Both the position numbers and the translations under genes were made by a program. Below are positions 11,508 to 23,373 of a DNA stretch of 64,000 nucleotides, piece by piece (position 1 is the first letter of the stretch; every line of letters begins with the position of its first letter). Source of the DNA: Bidens hawaiensis (Eukaryota; Streptophyta; Magnoliopsida; Asterales; Asteraceae); assembly GCA_021521415.1 (NCBI GenBank), contig JAIQDT010003811.1:124001-188000 (forward strand). Direction: 5' to 3'. The notes beneath the pieces were generated by a model. It was not told where the DNA came from and ran no database searches. It worked only from the letters and a program-made list of their open reading frames with translations.

Positions 11508-12881
11508 CTAGTTTGATGCCCGTGTATTACATGGGTAATTGTTGAAAATTTTAAACTTTTACCATTAAGTGAAATACATTTAAGAAATTGATTATATATT
11601 GTTAATACAATTACAATTAAATTAAAATTACATAAATTACATAACTAAGATTACACAAATATGTTACAAATAGGTAAAAACTTTCTTTTACACTACATTT
11701 GTAATTGTATTAGCATGTATACATTGTTTATCAAAAATCAAAATCTTTAGTCTATGTCTGCTTGTAGTTATTAATAAAGTAACATATTAGCCTGCTTATA
11801 ACTCTTGATATAGCCCTATATAGTTGTCCGTGTGACAAAAAAATGTTCTCCAAGTACATACCAACTCTAAATAAATGATAATATATATTTATGATACTAA
11901 TAAAAAAAATATTCGTACACATAAAATATCATGTCATTTGAGAATATTTGCTCATGTTTATAAAAAAACATGATTATCTCAAAAACATATACCTGAACTT
12001 TGATGATATAATCATTCTTAGAATCTTTACGATTTGAAGTTGATTGATCATGATAAATTTGTCGTTATTAATATTTTGTGTATGACAAATGTTTTAATTA
12101 ACTTTATATTTTACAATTAAAAATTGTATAATCAAGCAAAATAAAAACCTAAAATTTAAATATAACAAAATGATTTGTTTGTTTCATATGAATGTAATTG
12201 CCAGGAAAATGAAAAATAAATACTAACATTATTACCATGTTCAAATGATAGGATTCTGAGTTAGAAAAATATTATAAGATTTAAAGTTGCATAAAGTTAA
12301 TGTAGTGATTCTTATATATAATCGTTGAAAGTAGGACTGTCAGTTTTACCTGTAACATGAAACCCAACCCAAGAAAACCCGTACCTGAACCCAAACTAAC
12401 CCGACTCGAGAAACTCGAACCCAAGAAAATACTAACCATAACTTGAACCGAAGTAATTCGGGTTGGTTCTTGGGTCTGAATTCTAGGTTTCGGGTCAACA
12501 TGAAAACTTATAGTTTTAAAATCATATGTATTTCTAGGTATTAAAGGCTAAGCCTTAGCCGCTGACGTTGTCAGGATTTAGTCCAAGTTGATTGTTCTCA
12601 TTCCACATATTATGAATCAAATGTTTATTGTTTATTATTTTGAATATAAACCATAATAAACACTAATGACTAATCGTCTATTGTCAATCCATATGGAGAA
12701 TACTTATTATATGTAGTAACGAATTTAGTTGGAATAAACCTATAATTTTAATGTCATATATTGAAATGACTTAAAAGATAAGGACCATATATGAAAATTG
12801 GTTGAAAAAAGATGAGGAGAACTATGGTATTGACAAGTGGCAAAACTGGTAGACTTTTATTAGAAGAGATAGATTAGGAGA
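11508..12881 (-). mobile_element. Non-autonomous Helitron 1 (about 1.37 kb)
   Basis: On the minus strand the element starts A|TCTCCTAATCTATC (12881) and ends with a hairpin CCCATGTAATACACGGG, a 7-base spacer and CTAG|T (11508). TC start, a hairpin just before CTAG and insertion between A and T are the Helitron signature. The start also resembles that of Helitron 2 (both have TTCTAATAAA near the 5' end). No Rep/helicase is encoded. A block at about 12345-12500 rich in AACCCGAACCC-type motifs looks like a decayed hAT-like insertion within it. Confidence 0.65.
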
Positions 12882-13113
12882 TTTAATGTTTATCTTAATA
12901 AACCCATAGTTAGGCCGATGACAATTTAACTAATTAAAACAAAGTTTGACATTACAAACAAACATTGAGTCAGTTTTTTCTTTATGTTAACACTAATTAT
13001 AATTGCAAAAGGAAAAAATATACTTACCTACAAGAGAATAAATTTGTTAAGCCTGACACATGATATGTTTCAATTAGATTCAACTATTTACTAAACTTAA
13101 AGATGAAAGTTAC

Positions 13114-13990
13114 GTGACAGGTAGAGTTACAATAAGAACAAAAGTAATGTCTACTATAAACGAAAAGGTTTGGGTGTTAATTGATAAGGAAGGTTATGAA
13201 GTGGAGATCAAAGAACTTTCACCGTGGTCACCTTCAATTAATCGTGGTGCTCCATCGGAGGATGATACGGTGGAAGGTTCTTGCAAGGGGGACGGCGAAG
13301 ACATTTTTGCAACGAATGATTTGGAGTCGGAAGATTCGGTTAAGGAGTTTAATGAAGATGCTAACGAGGATGCGGTAAGGAACGTAGAGGAAGAAATATC
13401 TTATGTTGAGGAAACTTCATTGAGGCAAAATGAAGTTAAGAAAAACCTAAAGGCGCGGGGGAACTATTTTTTTGATTTTGCTTCAGTGAATGCGCGGGGG
13501 AAATCAGGTGGAATTATTTCTATTTGGGATCCTTCGGTGTTCGTTAAATCAAAAAATATATTGTTTTGATAATGTGCTTATAGTGGAAGGGATATGGGTT
13601 AAGTTAAAGGTCTCGGTTTATATGGTGAATGTCTGCGCGCCTCAAGAAGAGAGTGAAAAACTTATTTTATGGGAGGTTATCTCTTCGTTCAAAAGGAATA
13701 ATCCGGGTTTGTATTTTATTTTTGGGGATTTTAATTCTTGTAGGTACCCGTCAGAGAGAATGGGGACCGTTTTCTCTAAAGTAAATGCTTCGAATTTTAA
13801 CTATTTTATTGATCGCATTGGTTTATTCGATATGCCTCTAGGAGGTTTTAAATTTACTCGGGTTGGCTTCTCGGGTAAAAAGTTAAGTAAACTTGATAGA
13901 GTTTTAATTTCTGAAGAATTATTGGAGGTGATGCCGTCTTTGGCGGCTACGATTCTGCCTTCGGGTTGTTCGGATCATAGACCCATCATG
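13114..13990 (+). pseudogene. LINE ORF1 end and endonuclease fragment
   Basis: The first frame (13114-13569) begins with a segment resembling the end of plant L1 ORF1 (NEKVWVLIDKEGYEVEIKEL), then an acidic linker, then jumps into the middle of the endonuclease (KSGGIISIWDP), so the endonuclease N-terminus with its NIRG and QETK motifs is deleted. After a frameshift near 13560 the second frame continues with FGDFNSCR, SKLDRVLIS and a SDHRPI motif, the catalytic Asp/Asn and His motifs of APE-type endonucleases. These nick target DNA to prime reverse transcription. It is interrupted at 13990. Confidence 0.75.
13986..13990. repeat. Target site duplication of the Tekay element (left)
   Basis: TCATG at 13986-13990 is repeated at 23374-23378 directly outside the other LTR. 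Five bases is the normal Ty3/gypsy duplication, and removing the element rejoins the LINE reading sequence. Confidence 0.9.
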
Positions 13991-14059
13991 TGTGACACCC
14001 GGTAAATTCCCAATCCCTTAAACCAAGTAATCAACCTAAATATTAGGTAATTATGTTAT

Positions 14060-14310
14060 ATGCGCCCTGCGCGAGCTCGCCATGTTAATCAGCGCGTGCA
14101 TTTGTTATGTGCGCCCTGCGCGAGCGCGCCATGTTAGTCAGCGCGTGCATTTGTTATGTGCGCCCTGCGCGAGCGCGCCATGTTAGTCAGCGCGTGCATT
14201 TGTTATGTGCGCCCTGCGCGAGCGCGCCATGTTAGGCAGCGCGGGCATATTATGTGCGCCCTGCGCGAGCGCGCCATGTTAAGAACCAGCGTGGGCATAT
14301 GTTATATGCG
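14060..14310 (+). repeat. 49-bp tandem repeat array in the LTR
   Basis: Five units beginning TTATRTGCGCCCTGCGCGAG, each about 49 bases, with the last shorter and diverged. The same array in the second LTR (21118-21320) has one unit fewer, which explains the whole 49-base length difference between the LTRs. Confidence 0.85.
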
Positions 14311-14980
14311 CCATGCGCGAATGTTTTGGCTTTATGTTTTCATGTACCTTAACGTTATGTTGTCTAATGGGTTGACCATCCCGCATGATGCTAAGGCGGG
14401 TGCATCCTAAATCGTTTATGCGCGTGCGGAAGGGAACTAACCTTCCCGCATGGCGGGAACATTGAGAGCTAGTTTGTCTGAAGCTCCAAGATGGAATTGA
14501 CTTCAACATAACTGATCACTATGTTGAAATACCAAGACCACCTGGAGAATCTACAAATGAAACTCAATGTCCCTAACTGCGAGAAGGTTACGCACCTACC
14601 CGCAGCAAAGAAATGTCCTTCACGCAGAAAGCTATGCGCACAAAGTGATACGCACATAACACTTAGTCTATTCTCCAGACGTAAGGAGATTACTCCCGCC
14701 CAAAAGGAAACAGTAGCGTGTTTCAGAGATTTTCCACTTTTTACTGTACACTGACAAAAGTACCTGAAAAAGCACACTGTAACATGAAAAGTCAACTGTC
14801 AGCCACCCTATTCTCACCAACCCCAGACCTGCATGTCCTGACCAAATCAAATCAAAATCTTTTATCCACTACTCCACTTTTAAATAAATAATAATAATTT
14901 CCATACCTTATCATCATTACACCTAGATATGAAAAGATTACAATCCCCTAAAGCAAGGGATTGTGTTCCCTTGAGTTTGC

Positions 14981-14989
14981 CTATAAATA
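14981..14989 (+). promoter_or_regulatory. TATA box of the Tekay LTR
   Basis: CTATAAATA lies about 30 bases upstream of a CAAAACACAC stretch that would suit transcription start. The same sequence occurs in the second LTR near 21990. It is directly preceded by a 7-bp-stem hairpin. Confidence 0.65.
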
Positions 14990-15524
14990 TGTAACCTAAA
15001 TTATCACCCAAAACACACTTCAAACTTCTCTCTTAAGAACTGCAACTTGCACTAATCATCTCCCAAGCATCCGTTGTTTTCGTTTCCGATCCTGTTACCA
15101 GGTAAGCCAAGAATATAACCTTGAAATCTGCTTTCCAACCCTTATATTCTCCTAATTCTTGATCTTAATATATATACTTCTTGTTATTTAATCGCATTCT
15201 AGACCTTCAATTCCGAGGCCAACACCAAGAAAACCCGAATCTCGATTAATCCCTTAACAAGAACCACAGGTGAGTCTCACAGCCCCTATTTTCACTGTTT
15301 TCACTGTTTTTAAACTGTTTTCGGGGCGAGGGACACGTACTTAAATAATGTTTTATCATGGTATACTTACAAGCTATGCAAGCGATTATGTGTTTAAATT
15401 ATATTTCATGATGAGCAATGCGAACGGTTATCTAAGGTTTTCGATGTATGTGCGCTAGAACTCGAGTAAGTGATCACTTTACCATTGGAACTCTAAGGGT
15501 AGGGACTGCTGGTTTGATCCACCC

Positions 15525-15815
15525 ACTCGTAGGGGTCGCACCTCTTTGCATGGACGAGTGCCTAGTATGGTCATGGGGCAGTACTATGGGTTTGAGCCCG
15601 CTCGTAGGGGTCGCGCCTCTTTGCATGGACGAGCGCCTTGTTTTCCGGCACAACGTCCGCGCGTAACCCGCGGGACGGAATTATTGATTAGCTCGTAGGG
15701 GCAGCGCCTCTTTGCATAGACGAGCACGGTTTTTCAGAAATGTCCACGCGTAAACCGCGGGACGGCATTATATTATTTAGCTCGTAGTGGCAGCGCCACT
15801 TTGCATGGACGAGCA
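15525..15815 (+). repeat. Hairpin array in the Tekay LTR
   Basis: Four copies of a unit that starts CTCGTAGGGG and closes with GACGAG can each fold with a GCTCGT/ACGAGC-type stem, and are spaced by about 60-75 bases. Three are followed by a CGCGTAACCCGCGGGACGG-like sequence. The array is repeated in the other LTR at 22537-22827. Confidence 0.75.
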
Positions 15816-16362
15816 CACTTCCGGTAATGATCGCGCGTAGCCCGCGGAACGACTTTTATCAGAAAAATGTGTCAGATCTATGTTTTCATACGGATTATCA
15901 AGTATATGTTTAGACATGAAATCAGAAATGTGTTTCAATATGATTTTATCAAGACTATGATGCAATGCGATTTATATAGTTACTAAAACTTGTGAACTCA
16001 CTCAGTTTATACTGATTCAAATGTTTTTACGTGTCTTTCAGGAGATAACTAGGTAGCGCATGGAGTCACACTTAGAGCACCTCACGCTGAACATCTAAAA
16101 TTAGCTTTTTGGAAGATTTTAGTTCTATCCCTTCGATGCGCGTAGTTGTTCCCGCCGCGCAAGGGGATAGGGCGTGGAAATCTTCAACAGTTTTATACTT
16201 GGATGTTTTTATGTAATTTTTAAACAATGTAATGTATTTGTATTAAACATTTCATGCGCAATGAAAATCTTACTATAAATGTTTGCAATGGCCCGTGCTT
16301 AATTATCAATCCCCACTCGCGCGCGCCCGGCTGTTTCCGCCGCTCAGGGCCGGGTGTGACAG

Positions 16363-16377
16363 ATTGGTATCAGAGCA
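16363..16377 (+). other. Primer-binding site of the Tekay element
   Basis: ATTGGTATCAGAGCA begins two bases after the LTR. TGGTATCAGAGC is the complement of the 3' end of plant initiator methionine tRNA and is the usual primer site of Tekay elements. Confidence 0.9.
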
Positions 16378-16573
16378 CTGGTTATAGCGAACTAGGAAAA
16401 GAAGTTTTAACCTAGACTATAACCGTTGGGGGAAATCGCATGAAATATTTTCAAAAGAAACTATACACACACTTAGGAATACGGGTCACACAGTGTCTAG
16501 TAAATAATGATAATATTATGTGCTCAGAATACATGCGCTAAGATTGATATGTTTTCACTCTTTTAAAGCGAGA

Positions 16574-17302
16574 ATGCCTCCAACTAAAGCCAAGGGAATT
16601 ACCATGACACCCGAGGAACTCGCGGAAATAATCGCGCAAGCAATCGCAACACATGAGGCCAGCAAGGCCGAATCAAGTCAGGGTCGTCAGAATGAGACCC
16701 CAGAACCCGAATCAGGAGCCTTGGACAAAGGATGCTCCTACAAGACATTCATGGCCTGTAAGCCTTGGCCATTCAAGGGTACCGAAGGGGCCATTGGGCT
16801 CTACAACTGGATTGACAAGATGGAGACAGTTCTCTCCATTAGCGGATGTAGTGAGAACCAGAAGGTCCTTTACGCGACCTGCATGTTCCAAGAGGCAGCT
16901 TCGTCTTGGTGGAAGCTTCAAACGAAAACATTGGGGCGAGAAGTTGCTCTCCACAAGACCTGGGAGGAACTGAAGGAAATGTTGATGAGAAAGTTCTGCT
17001 CTCGCGCAGAAATTCAAAACCTACAACAGGAATTCTGGAACCACACCATGGTAGGAACGGATATCGACGCCTACAACAACCGGTTCAACGAGCTTTGCCA
17101 GTTGGTGCCAGACATGGCAAACACGGAGGAAAAGAAGATCGAGAGGTATATCTTTGGGTTACCCCCTGTTGTTAGGGTTCCGCTCAACGCCGCAACGCCT
17201 CCAACCTTTGATGAGGCGGGTAGCGCGGGCCATCACCCTTACAAGGGATACGGTCCGTGCGGGTATGTTAACTACGCGCGGAATCGAGCAGCGAACCTCT
17301 GA
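16574..17302 (+). CDS. Tekay Gag (cut off by a one-base frameshift)
   Basis: The start [10 protein letters not shown] at 16574 is the natural one: the upstream in-frame ATG at 16520 lies in leader sequence. The capsid-like retrotransposon gag domain covers roughly residues 55-215, with [22 protein letters not shown] and [17 protein letters not shown] motifs. The domain runs to a TFDEA motif at 17203-17217. The run of three G at 17218-17220 then puts translation in a frame that ends at 17302 with unrelated residues, while the zinc-knuckle part continues in the other frame. In relatives gag and pol form one frame, so this looks like a recent one-base insertion or a sequencing error. Confidence 0.85.
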   Translation: MPPTKAKGITMTPEELAEIIAQAIATHEASKAESSQGRQNETPEPESGALDKGCSYKTFMACKPWPFKGTEGAIGLYNWIDKMETVLSISGCSENQKVLYATCMFQEAASSWWKLQTKTLGREVALHKTWEELKEMLMRKFCSRAEIQNLQQEFWNHTMVGTDIDAYNNRFNELCQLVPDMANTEEKKIERYIFGLPPVVRVPLNAATPPTFDEAGSAGHHPYKGYGPCGYVNYARNRAANL

Positions 17303-20300
17303 TCCCAAGAGGAAGTGGAACTCTCACCACCGAGGGTCCGACTCCAAGCAACCACCGTTCAAGAAGCAGGAGAGCGTAAGGGCTTACGCGATCCAAGTCG
17401 CGGAGCCATCAAGGAAAGGATACAGCGGGCCTCGCCCATGGTGCAACAAATGCAAGTATCACCACGAGGGTGAATGCGCAAGAATCGAATGTGCCAAATG
17501 TGGCAGACCAGGGCACAAGACGATGAATTGCCGTGTCAGAGAAGCTGGAGCGAGCGACAACTGCTACGCATGCGGGAAGCCAGGGCATTTTAGTCGGGAT
17601 TGCCCGCAAAAGGGAAACCAAGCTCGCGGGAGAGCTTTTGTGATCGGCGCGGGTGAAGCTAAAGAAGAGCCGAATGTGGTAACCGGTACGTTTTTGCTTA
17701 ACGGCCATTTTGCATCTGTCTTATTTGATACTGGCGCTGACCTAAGTTTTATATCTGCTGAGTTTAAAAACTCCCTAGGCTTAGCAACCAGTAGGCTAGA
17801 CACGCCTTATACTATAGAACTAGCCAATGGTAGGCAGTTATGCGCGAACGAAAGAACTGAACAATGTGTTATAGTCATGGGAGGTCACGGGTTCAATATT
17901 AACTTGTTACCAATAGACTTGGGAAGTTTTGACATTGTGATAGGTATGGATTGGTTAGTCGAGAACCACGCGGAAGTTATTTGCCATGAGAAGCAGGTTC
18001 GGGTCCCACTGTTGAACGGAGAAACCTTGGTGATTCAAGGGGAAAGAAGGGGAGTTGCGACGAAACTAATTTCGTGCCTAAAAGCGCGCAAGTGCCTAAG
18101 GAAAGGGTGCTACGCCTTCCTGGCGCATGTAGTAGAGAAGAAAGGAGATGAGCGAAGAATTGAAGACTTACCAGTAGTGCGCGAATTTCCAGAAGTTTTT
18201 CCTGAAGATTTGCCCGGATTACCGCCGCCGCGACAAGTCGAGTTTCGTATTGATTTGGTCCCAGGAGCTGCGCCAGTAGCTCGAGCGCCTTATCGACTAG
18301 CTCCATCTGAGATGCAAGAGCTATCCAATCAGTTACAGGAACTATTGGATAAGGGTTTCATACGCCCAAGCTTTTCACCTTGGGGAGCTCCAGTACTGTT
18401 TGTTAAGAAGAAGGATGGTTCGTTCAGAATGTGTATTGACTACAGGGAGCTGAATAAGCTGACAGTCAAAAATCGGTACCCATTACCGAGGATTGACGAC
18501 TTATTTGACCAGTTGCAAGGATCCAGTTATTATTCGAAGATAGATCTACGGTCCGGATACCACCAACTTAGGGTCCATGAGGAAGATGTGCCGAAAACAG
18601 CCTTCCGAACTAGATACGGCCATTATGAGTTCTTAGTGATGCCTTTCGGGCTAACTAATGCGCCGGCTGTATTCATGGATCTGATGAACCGCGTGTGCAA
18701 ACCATACTTGGACAAGTTTGTGATTGTATTTACAGATGATATTCTGATTTATTCTCGGACCAAGGCCGAGCATCAGCAACACCTGAGATTGATGTTGGAA
18801 TTGTTGAGGAAAGAAAAGTTGTATGCGAAGTTTTCCAAGTGCGAGTTTTGGCTTAGAGAAGTTCACTTTCTCGGTCACGTTGTAAACGAGAAAGGAATAC
18901 ACGTTGATCCTTCAAAAGTCAAGGCCATCGAAAACTGGGAAGCGCCAAAAACCCCAACTGAGGTGAGGCAATTCCTAGGACTAGCTGGCTACTATCGACG
19001 CTTCATTGAGAACTTCTCCAAGATAGCTCTACCTCTGACCGCGCTAACTCAGAAAGACAAGAAGTTTGTTTGGGGCGAAAATCAGGAAACAGCATTTCAA
19101 ATGTTAAAACAGAAGTTATGTAGTGCGCCAATTCTGTCTCTGCCCGAGGGGACGGATGACATCGTCGTTTACTGCGACGCTTCACATCAGGGACTCGGAT
19201 GTGTCCTTATGCAGCGAGACAAAGTCATAGCGTATGCCTCGCGCCAACTCAAGACCAATGAAAAGAACTACACAACGCATGATCTGGAACTTGGAGCGGT
19301 TGTCTTCGCGCTAAAGATTTGGCGCCATTACCTCTATGGTACAAAGTGTATAATCTTTACGGATCACAAGAGCCTTCAACATATATTTGATCAAAAGGAT
19401 TTAAACATGAGGCAACGAAGATGGGTGGAGTTGTTGAATGATTATGATTGTGAAATTAAGTACCACCCTGGAAAGGCGAATGTGGTAGCAGATGCGCTAA
19501 GTAGGAAGGAGCGAATAAAAACGCTACGAGTCAAGGCTCTAAGGTTGACCATTCACACAGATCTCTCTACCCGCATCCGAGACGCTCAGCAAGAAGCCTT
19601 GAAACCAGAGTTTGTTAAAAACGAATCCCTTGGGGGTATGATTAAGGATTTGGAGCTCAAAGAGAACGACACTCGATATTTTGCTAACCGCATATGGGTC
19701 CCTCTCAAGGGAGGATTGCGTGAGCAAGTATTAAACGAAGCTCACAAGACGCGGTATTCCGTACATCCTGGCGCAGACAAGATGTACCAAGATGTTAAAG
19801 TGCTGTATTGGTGGCCCAATCTTAAAGGCGCCATCGCGACGTATGTCAGTAAATGCCTGACGTGTTCGAAGGTGAAGGCTGAATACCAGAAACCATCAGG
19901 GTTGCTTCAGCAGCCAGAAATTCCCATGTGGAAGTGGGAACAAATCTCTATGGACTTCATCACCAAACTGCCAAGGACACCTGGGGGTTATGACACGATC
20001 TGGGTTATTGTGGATCGGCTAACTAAGTCAGCGCACTTCCTGCCGATCAAGGAAACCGATAAGATGGAAAAGTTAGCCCGATTGTATATTCAAGAAGTAG
20101 TTTCAAAACATGGAGTCCCAGTGTCCATCATTTCTGATAGAGATAGTCGGTTCACCTCAAGATTTTGGAGATCGTTACAAGAGGCTTTAGGTACTCGTCT
20201 TGACATGAGTACGGCATATCATCCCCAAACAGATGGACAAAGCGAGCGAACAATCCAGACATTGGAAGATATGTTACGCGCGTGCGCAATCGATTTCGGA

Positions 20301-21017
20301 GGTAGATGGGATACTCATCTCCCATTGGTTGAATTTTCTTACAACAACAGTTATCACACAAGCCTCAAGGCTGCGCCGTTTGAAGCTTTGTATGGGCGCA
20401 AGTGTAGATCCCCACTGTGCTGGGCTGAAGTGGGTGACAAGCAAATGACTGGTCCAGAATTGATCCAAGAAACAACAGACAAGATTTTTCAGATACGGGA
20501 TCGCCTTAAGACAGCGCGCGACAGACAGAAGAGCTACGCAGATGTGCGAAGGAAACCGTTGGAGTTTCAAGTAGGGGATAGAGTACTTTTGAAAGTCTCT
20601 CCATGGAAAGGAGTCCCCCGTTTCGGCAAGCGAGGAAAGTTGAATCCGCGCTACATTGGACCATTTGAGATCCTGGAAAGGATCGGTCCGGTTGCTTATA
20701 AACTCCGTTTACCCGCCGAACTCAGTGGAGTTCATGATACGTTTCATGTGTCCAACCTCAAAAAGTGCTTATCTGACGAAACGTTGATTTTGCCGTTGGA
20801 AGAGATTCACATCGACAAACAGCTGCACTTCGTAGAAGAACCTATAGCAGTAACCGATTGGAAAGAACAAAAGTTACGCAGAAGCAGAATCAGGTTAGTA
20901 AAGGTTCAATGGAACTCGAGGCGTGGGCCTGAATTCACTTGGGAAAGAGAAGACCAGATGCGCATGAATTACCCACACCTCTTTCAGAGCATGGCTTCTG
21001 CCAGCAACGTCTCCTAA
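17221..21017 (+). CDS. Tekay Gag C-terminus and Pol polyprotein
   Basis: The open frame runs from upstream of 17221 to the TAA at 21015-21017. In codons counted from 17154 it holds a CxxC zinc finger (about 97-108), two CCHC zinc knuckles (about 110-152), the aspartic protease [12 protein letters not shown] (about 189), reverse transcriptase with [10 protein letters not shown] (about 425) and the catalytic FTDD (about 526), RNase H with YCDASHQG (about 673), integrase with its HHCC region (871-909) and D, D, E residues in MDFITK, DRDSRF and SERTIQ, and a chromodomain-like tail (about 1226-1280, FTWEREDQM). FTDD instead of the usual FIDD is odd. Apart from the upstream frameshift the frame is intact, consistent with youth. 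Confidence 0.92.
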
Positions 21018-21040
21018 ATTTCGGGACGAAATTCGCTTAA

Positions 21041-21051
21041 CAGGGAGAGAA
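21041..21051 (+). other. Polypurine tract of the Tekay element
   Basis: CAGGGAGAGAA directly precedes the 3' LTR and would prime plus-strand DNA synthesis. Confidence 0.8.
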
Positions 21052-23373
21052 TGTGACACCCGGTAAATTCCCAATCCCTTAAACCAAGTAATCAACCTAA
21101 ATATTAGGTAATTATGTTATATGCGCCCTGCGCGAGCTCGCCATGTTAATCAGCGCGTGCATTTGTTATGTGCGCCCTGCGCGAGCGTGCCATGTTAGTC
21201 AGCGCGTGCATTTGTTATGTGCGCCCTGCGCGAGCGCGCCATGTTAGTCAGCGCGGGCATATTATGTGCGCCCTGCGCGAGCGCGCCATGTTAAGAACCA
21301 GCGTGGGCATATGTTATATGCGCCATGCGCGAATGTTTTGGCTTTATGTTTTCATGTACCTTAACGTTATGTTGTCTAATGGGTTGACCATCCCGCATGA
21401 TGCTAAGGCGGGTGCATCCTAAATCGTTTATGCGCGTGCGGAAGGGAACTAACCTTCCCGCATGGCGGGAACATTGAGAGCTAGTTTGTCTGAAGCTCCA
21501 AGATGGAATTGACTTCAACATAACTGATCACTATGTTGAAATACCAAGACCACCTGGAGAATCTACAAATGAAACTCAATGTCCCTAACTGCGAGAAGGT
21601 TACGCACCTACCCGCAGCAAAGAAATGTCCTTCACGCAGAAAGCTATGCGCACAAAGTGATACGCACAGAACACTTAGTCTATTCTCCAGACGTAAGGAG
21701 ATTACTCCCGCCCAAAAGGAAACAGTAGCGTGTTTCAGAGATTTTCCACTTTTTACTGTACACTGACAAAAGTACCTGAAAAAACACACTGTAACATGAA
21801 AAGTCAACTGTCAGCCACCCTATTCTCACCAACCCCAGACCTGCATGTCCTGACCAAATCAAATCAAAATCTTTTATCCACTACTCCACTTTTAAATAAA
21901 TAATAATAATTTCCATACCTTATCATCATTACACCTAGATATGAAAAGATTACAATCCCCTAAAGCAAGGGATTGTGTTCCCTTGAGTTTGCCTATAAAT
22001 ATGTAACCTAAATTATCACCCAAAACACACTTCAAACTTCTCTCTTAAGAACTGCAACTTGCACTAATCATCTCCCAAGCATCCGTTGTTTTCGTTTCCG
22101 ATCCTGTTACCAGGTAAGCCAAGAATATAACCTTGAAATCTGCTTTCCAACCCTTATATTCTCCTAATTCTTGATCTTAATATATATACTTCTTGTTATT
22201 TAATCGCATTCTAGACCTTCAATTCCGAGGCCAACACCAAGAAAACCCGAATCTCGATTAATCCCTTAACAAGAACCACAGGTGAGTCTCACAGCCCCTA
22301 TTTTCACTGTTTTCACTGTTTTTAAACTGTTTTCGGGGCGAGGGACACGTACTTAAATAATGTTTTATCATGGTATACTTACAAGCTATGCAAGCGATTA
22401 TATGTTTAAATTATATTTCATGATGAGCAATGCGAACGGTTATCTAAGGTTTTCGATGTATGTGCGCTAGAACTCGAGTAAGTGATCACTTTACCATTGG
22501 AACTCTAAGGGTAGGGACTGCTGGTTTGATCCACCCACTCGTAGGGGTCGCACCTCTTTGCATGGACGAGTGCCTAGTATGGTCATGGGGCAGTACTATG
22601 GGTTTGAGCCCGCTCGTAGGGGTCGCGCCTCTTTGCATGGACGAGCGCCTTGTTTTCCGGCACAACGTCCGCGCGTAACCCGCGGGACGGAATTATTGAT
22701 TAGCTCGTAGGGGCAGCGCCTCTTTGCATAGACGAGCACGGTTTTTCAGAAATGTCCACGCGTAAACCGCGGGACGGCATTATATTATTTAGCTCGTAGT
22801 GGCAGCGCCACTTTGCATGGACGAGCACACTTCCGGTAATGATCGCGCGTAGCCCGCGGAACGACTTTTATCAGAAAAATGTGTCAGATCTATGTTTTCA
22901 TACGGATTATCAAGTATATGTTTAGACATGAAATCAGAAATGTGTTTCAATATGATTTTATCAAGACTATGATGCAATGCGATTTATATAGTTACTAAAA
23001 CTTGTGAACTCACTCAGTTTATACTGATTCAAATGTTTTTACGTGTCTTTCAGGAGATAACTAGGTAGCGCATGGAGTCACACTTAGAGCACCTCACGCT
23101 GAACATCTAAAATTAGCTTTTTGGAAGATTTTAGTTCTATCCCTTCGATGCGCGTAGTTGTTCCCGCCGCGCAAGGGGATAGGGCGTGGAAATCTTCAAC
23201 AGTTTTATACTTGGATGTTTTTATGTAATTTTTAAACAATGTAATGTATTTGTATTAAACATTTCATGCGCAATGAAAATCTTACTATAAATGTTTGCAA
23301 TGGCCCGTGCTTAATTATCAATCCCCACTCGCGCGCGCCCGGCTGTTTCCGCCGCTCAGGGCCGGGTGTGACA
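21052..23373 (+). repeat. 3' LTR of the Tekay element (2322 bp)
   Basis: It is nearly identical to the 5' LTR. I see substitutions at the second 49-bp unit, near 21668, 21784 and 22401, and one 49-bp unit missing. It is followed by the TCATG duplication at 23374-23378. Confidence 0.93.

Larger units (their letters stand above)
13991..16361 (+). repeat. 5' LTR of the Tekay element (2371 bp)
   Basis: It is bounded by the 12-base inverted ends. It contains a tandem array of a 49-bp GC-rich unit (about 14060-14300), a hairpin CAATCCC/GGGATTG followed by a TATA box CTATAAATA at 14981-14989, two good splice-donor-like sites downstream (CAGGTAAGCC near 15100 and CAGGTGAGTC near 15269) and a four-copy hairpin array CTCGTAGGGG...GACGAG at about 15525-15815. 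Confidence 0.93.
13991..23373 (+). mobile_element. Tekay (Del) chromovirus, Ty3/gypsy, nearly intact and young
   Basis: The LTRs at 13991-16361 and 21052-23373 start TGTGACACCCGG and end with its exact inverse CCGGGTGTGACA. A TGGTATCAGAGC primer-binding site (matching initiator Met tRNA) follows the first LTR, and a purine tract CAGGGAGAGAA precedes the second. The order gag, protease, RT, RNase H, integrase, chromodomain-like tail identifies the Tekay/Del chromoviruses. I could see only about four substitutions between the LTRs plus one 49-bp repeat-number difference, so insertion was recent. A one-base frameshift separates gag from the rest. Confidence 0.95.

Noticed and set aside
12345..12500. 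AACCCGAACCC-rich stretch considered as another hAT MITE
   Set aside because: It has one TAGGACTGTCA-like start but no matching end or duplication; mentioned only inside the Helitron.
14156..14410. Open frame in the Tekay LTR, repeated at 21168-21422
   Set aside because: It comes from the 49-bp GC-rich tandem repeat and is present in both LTRs; no domain and no reason to be translated.
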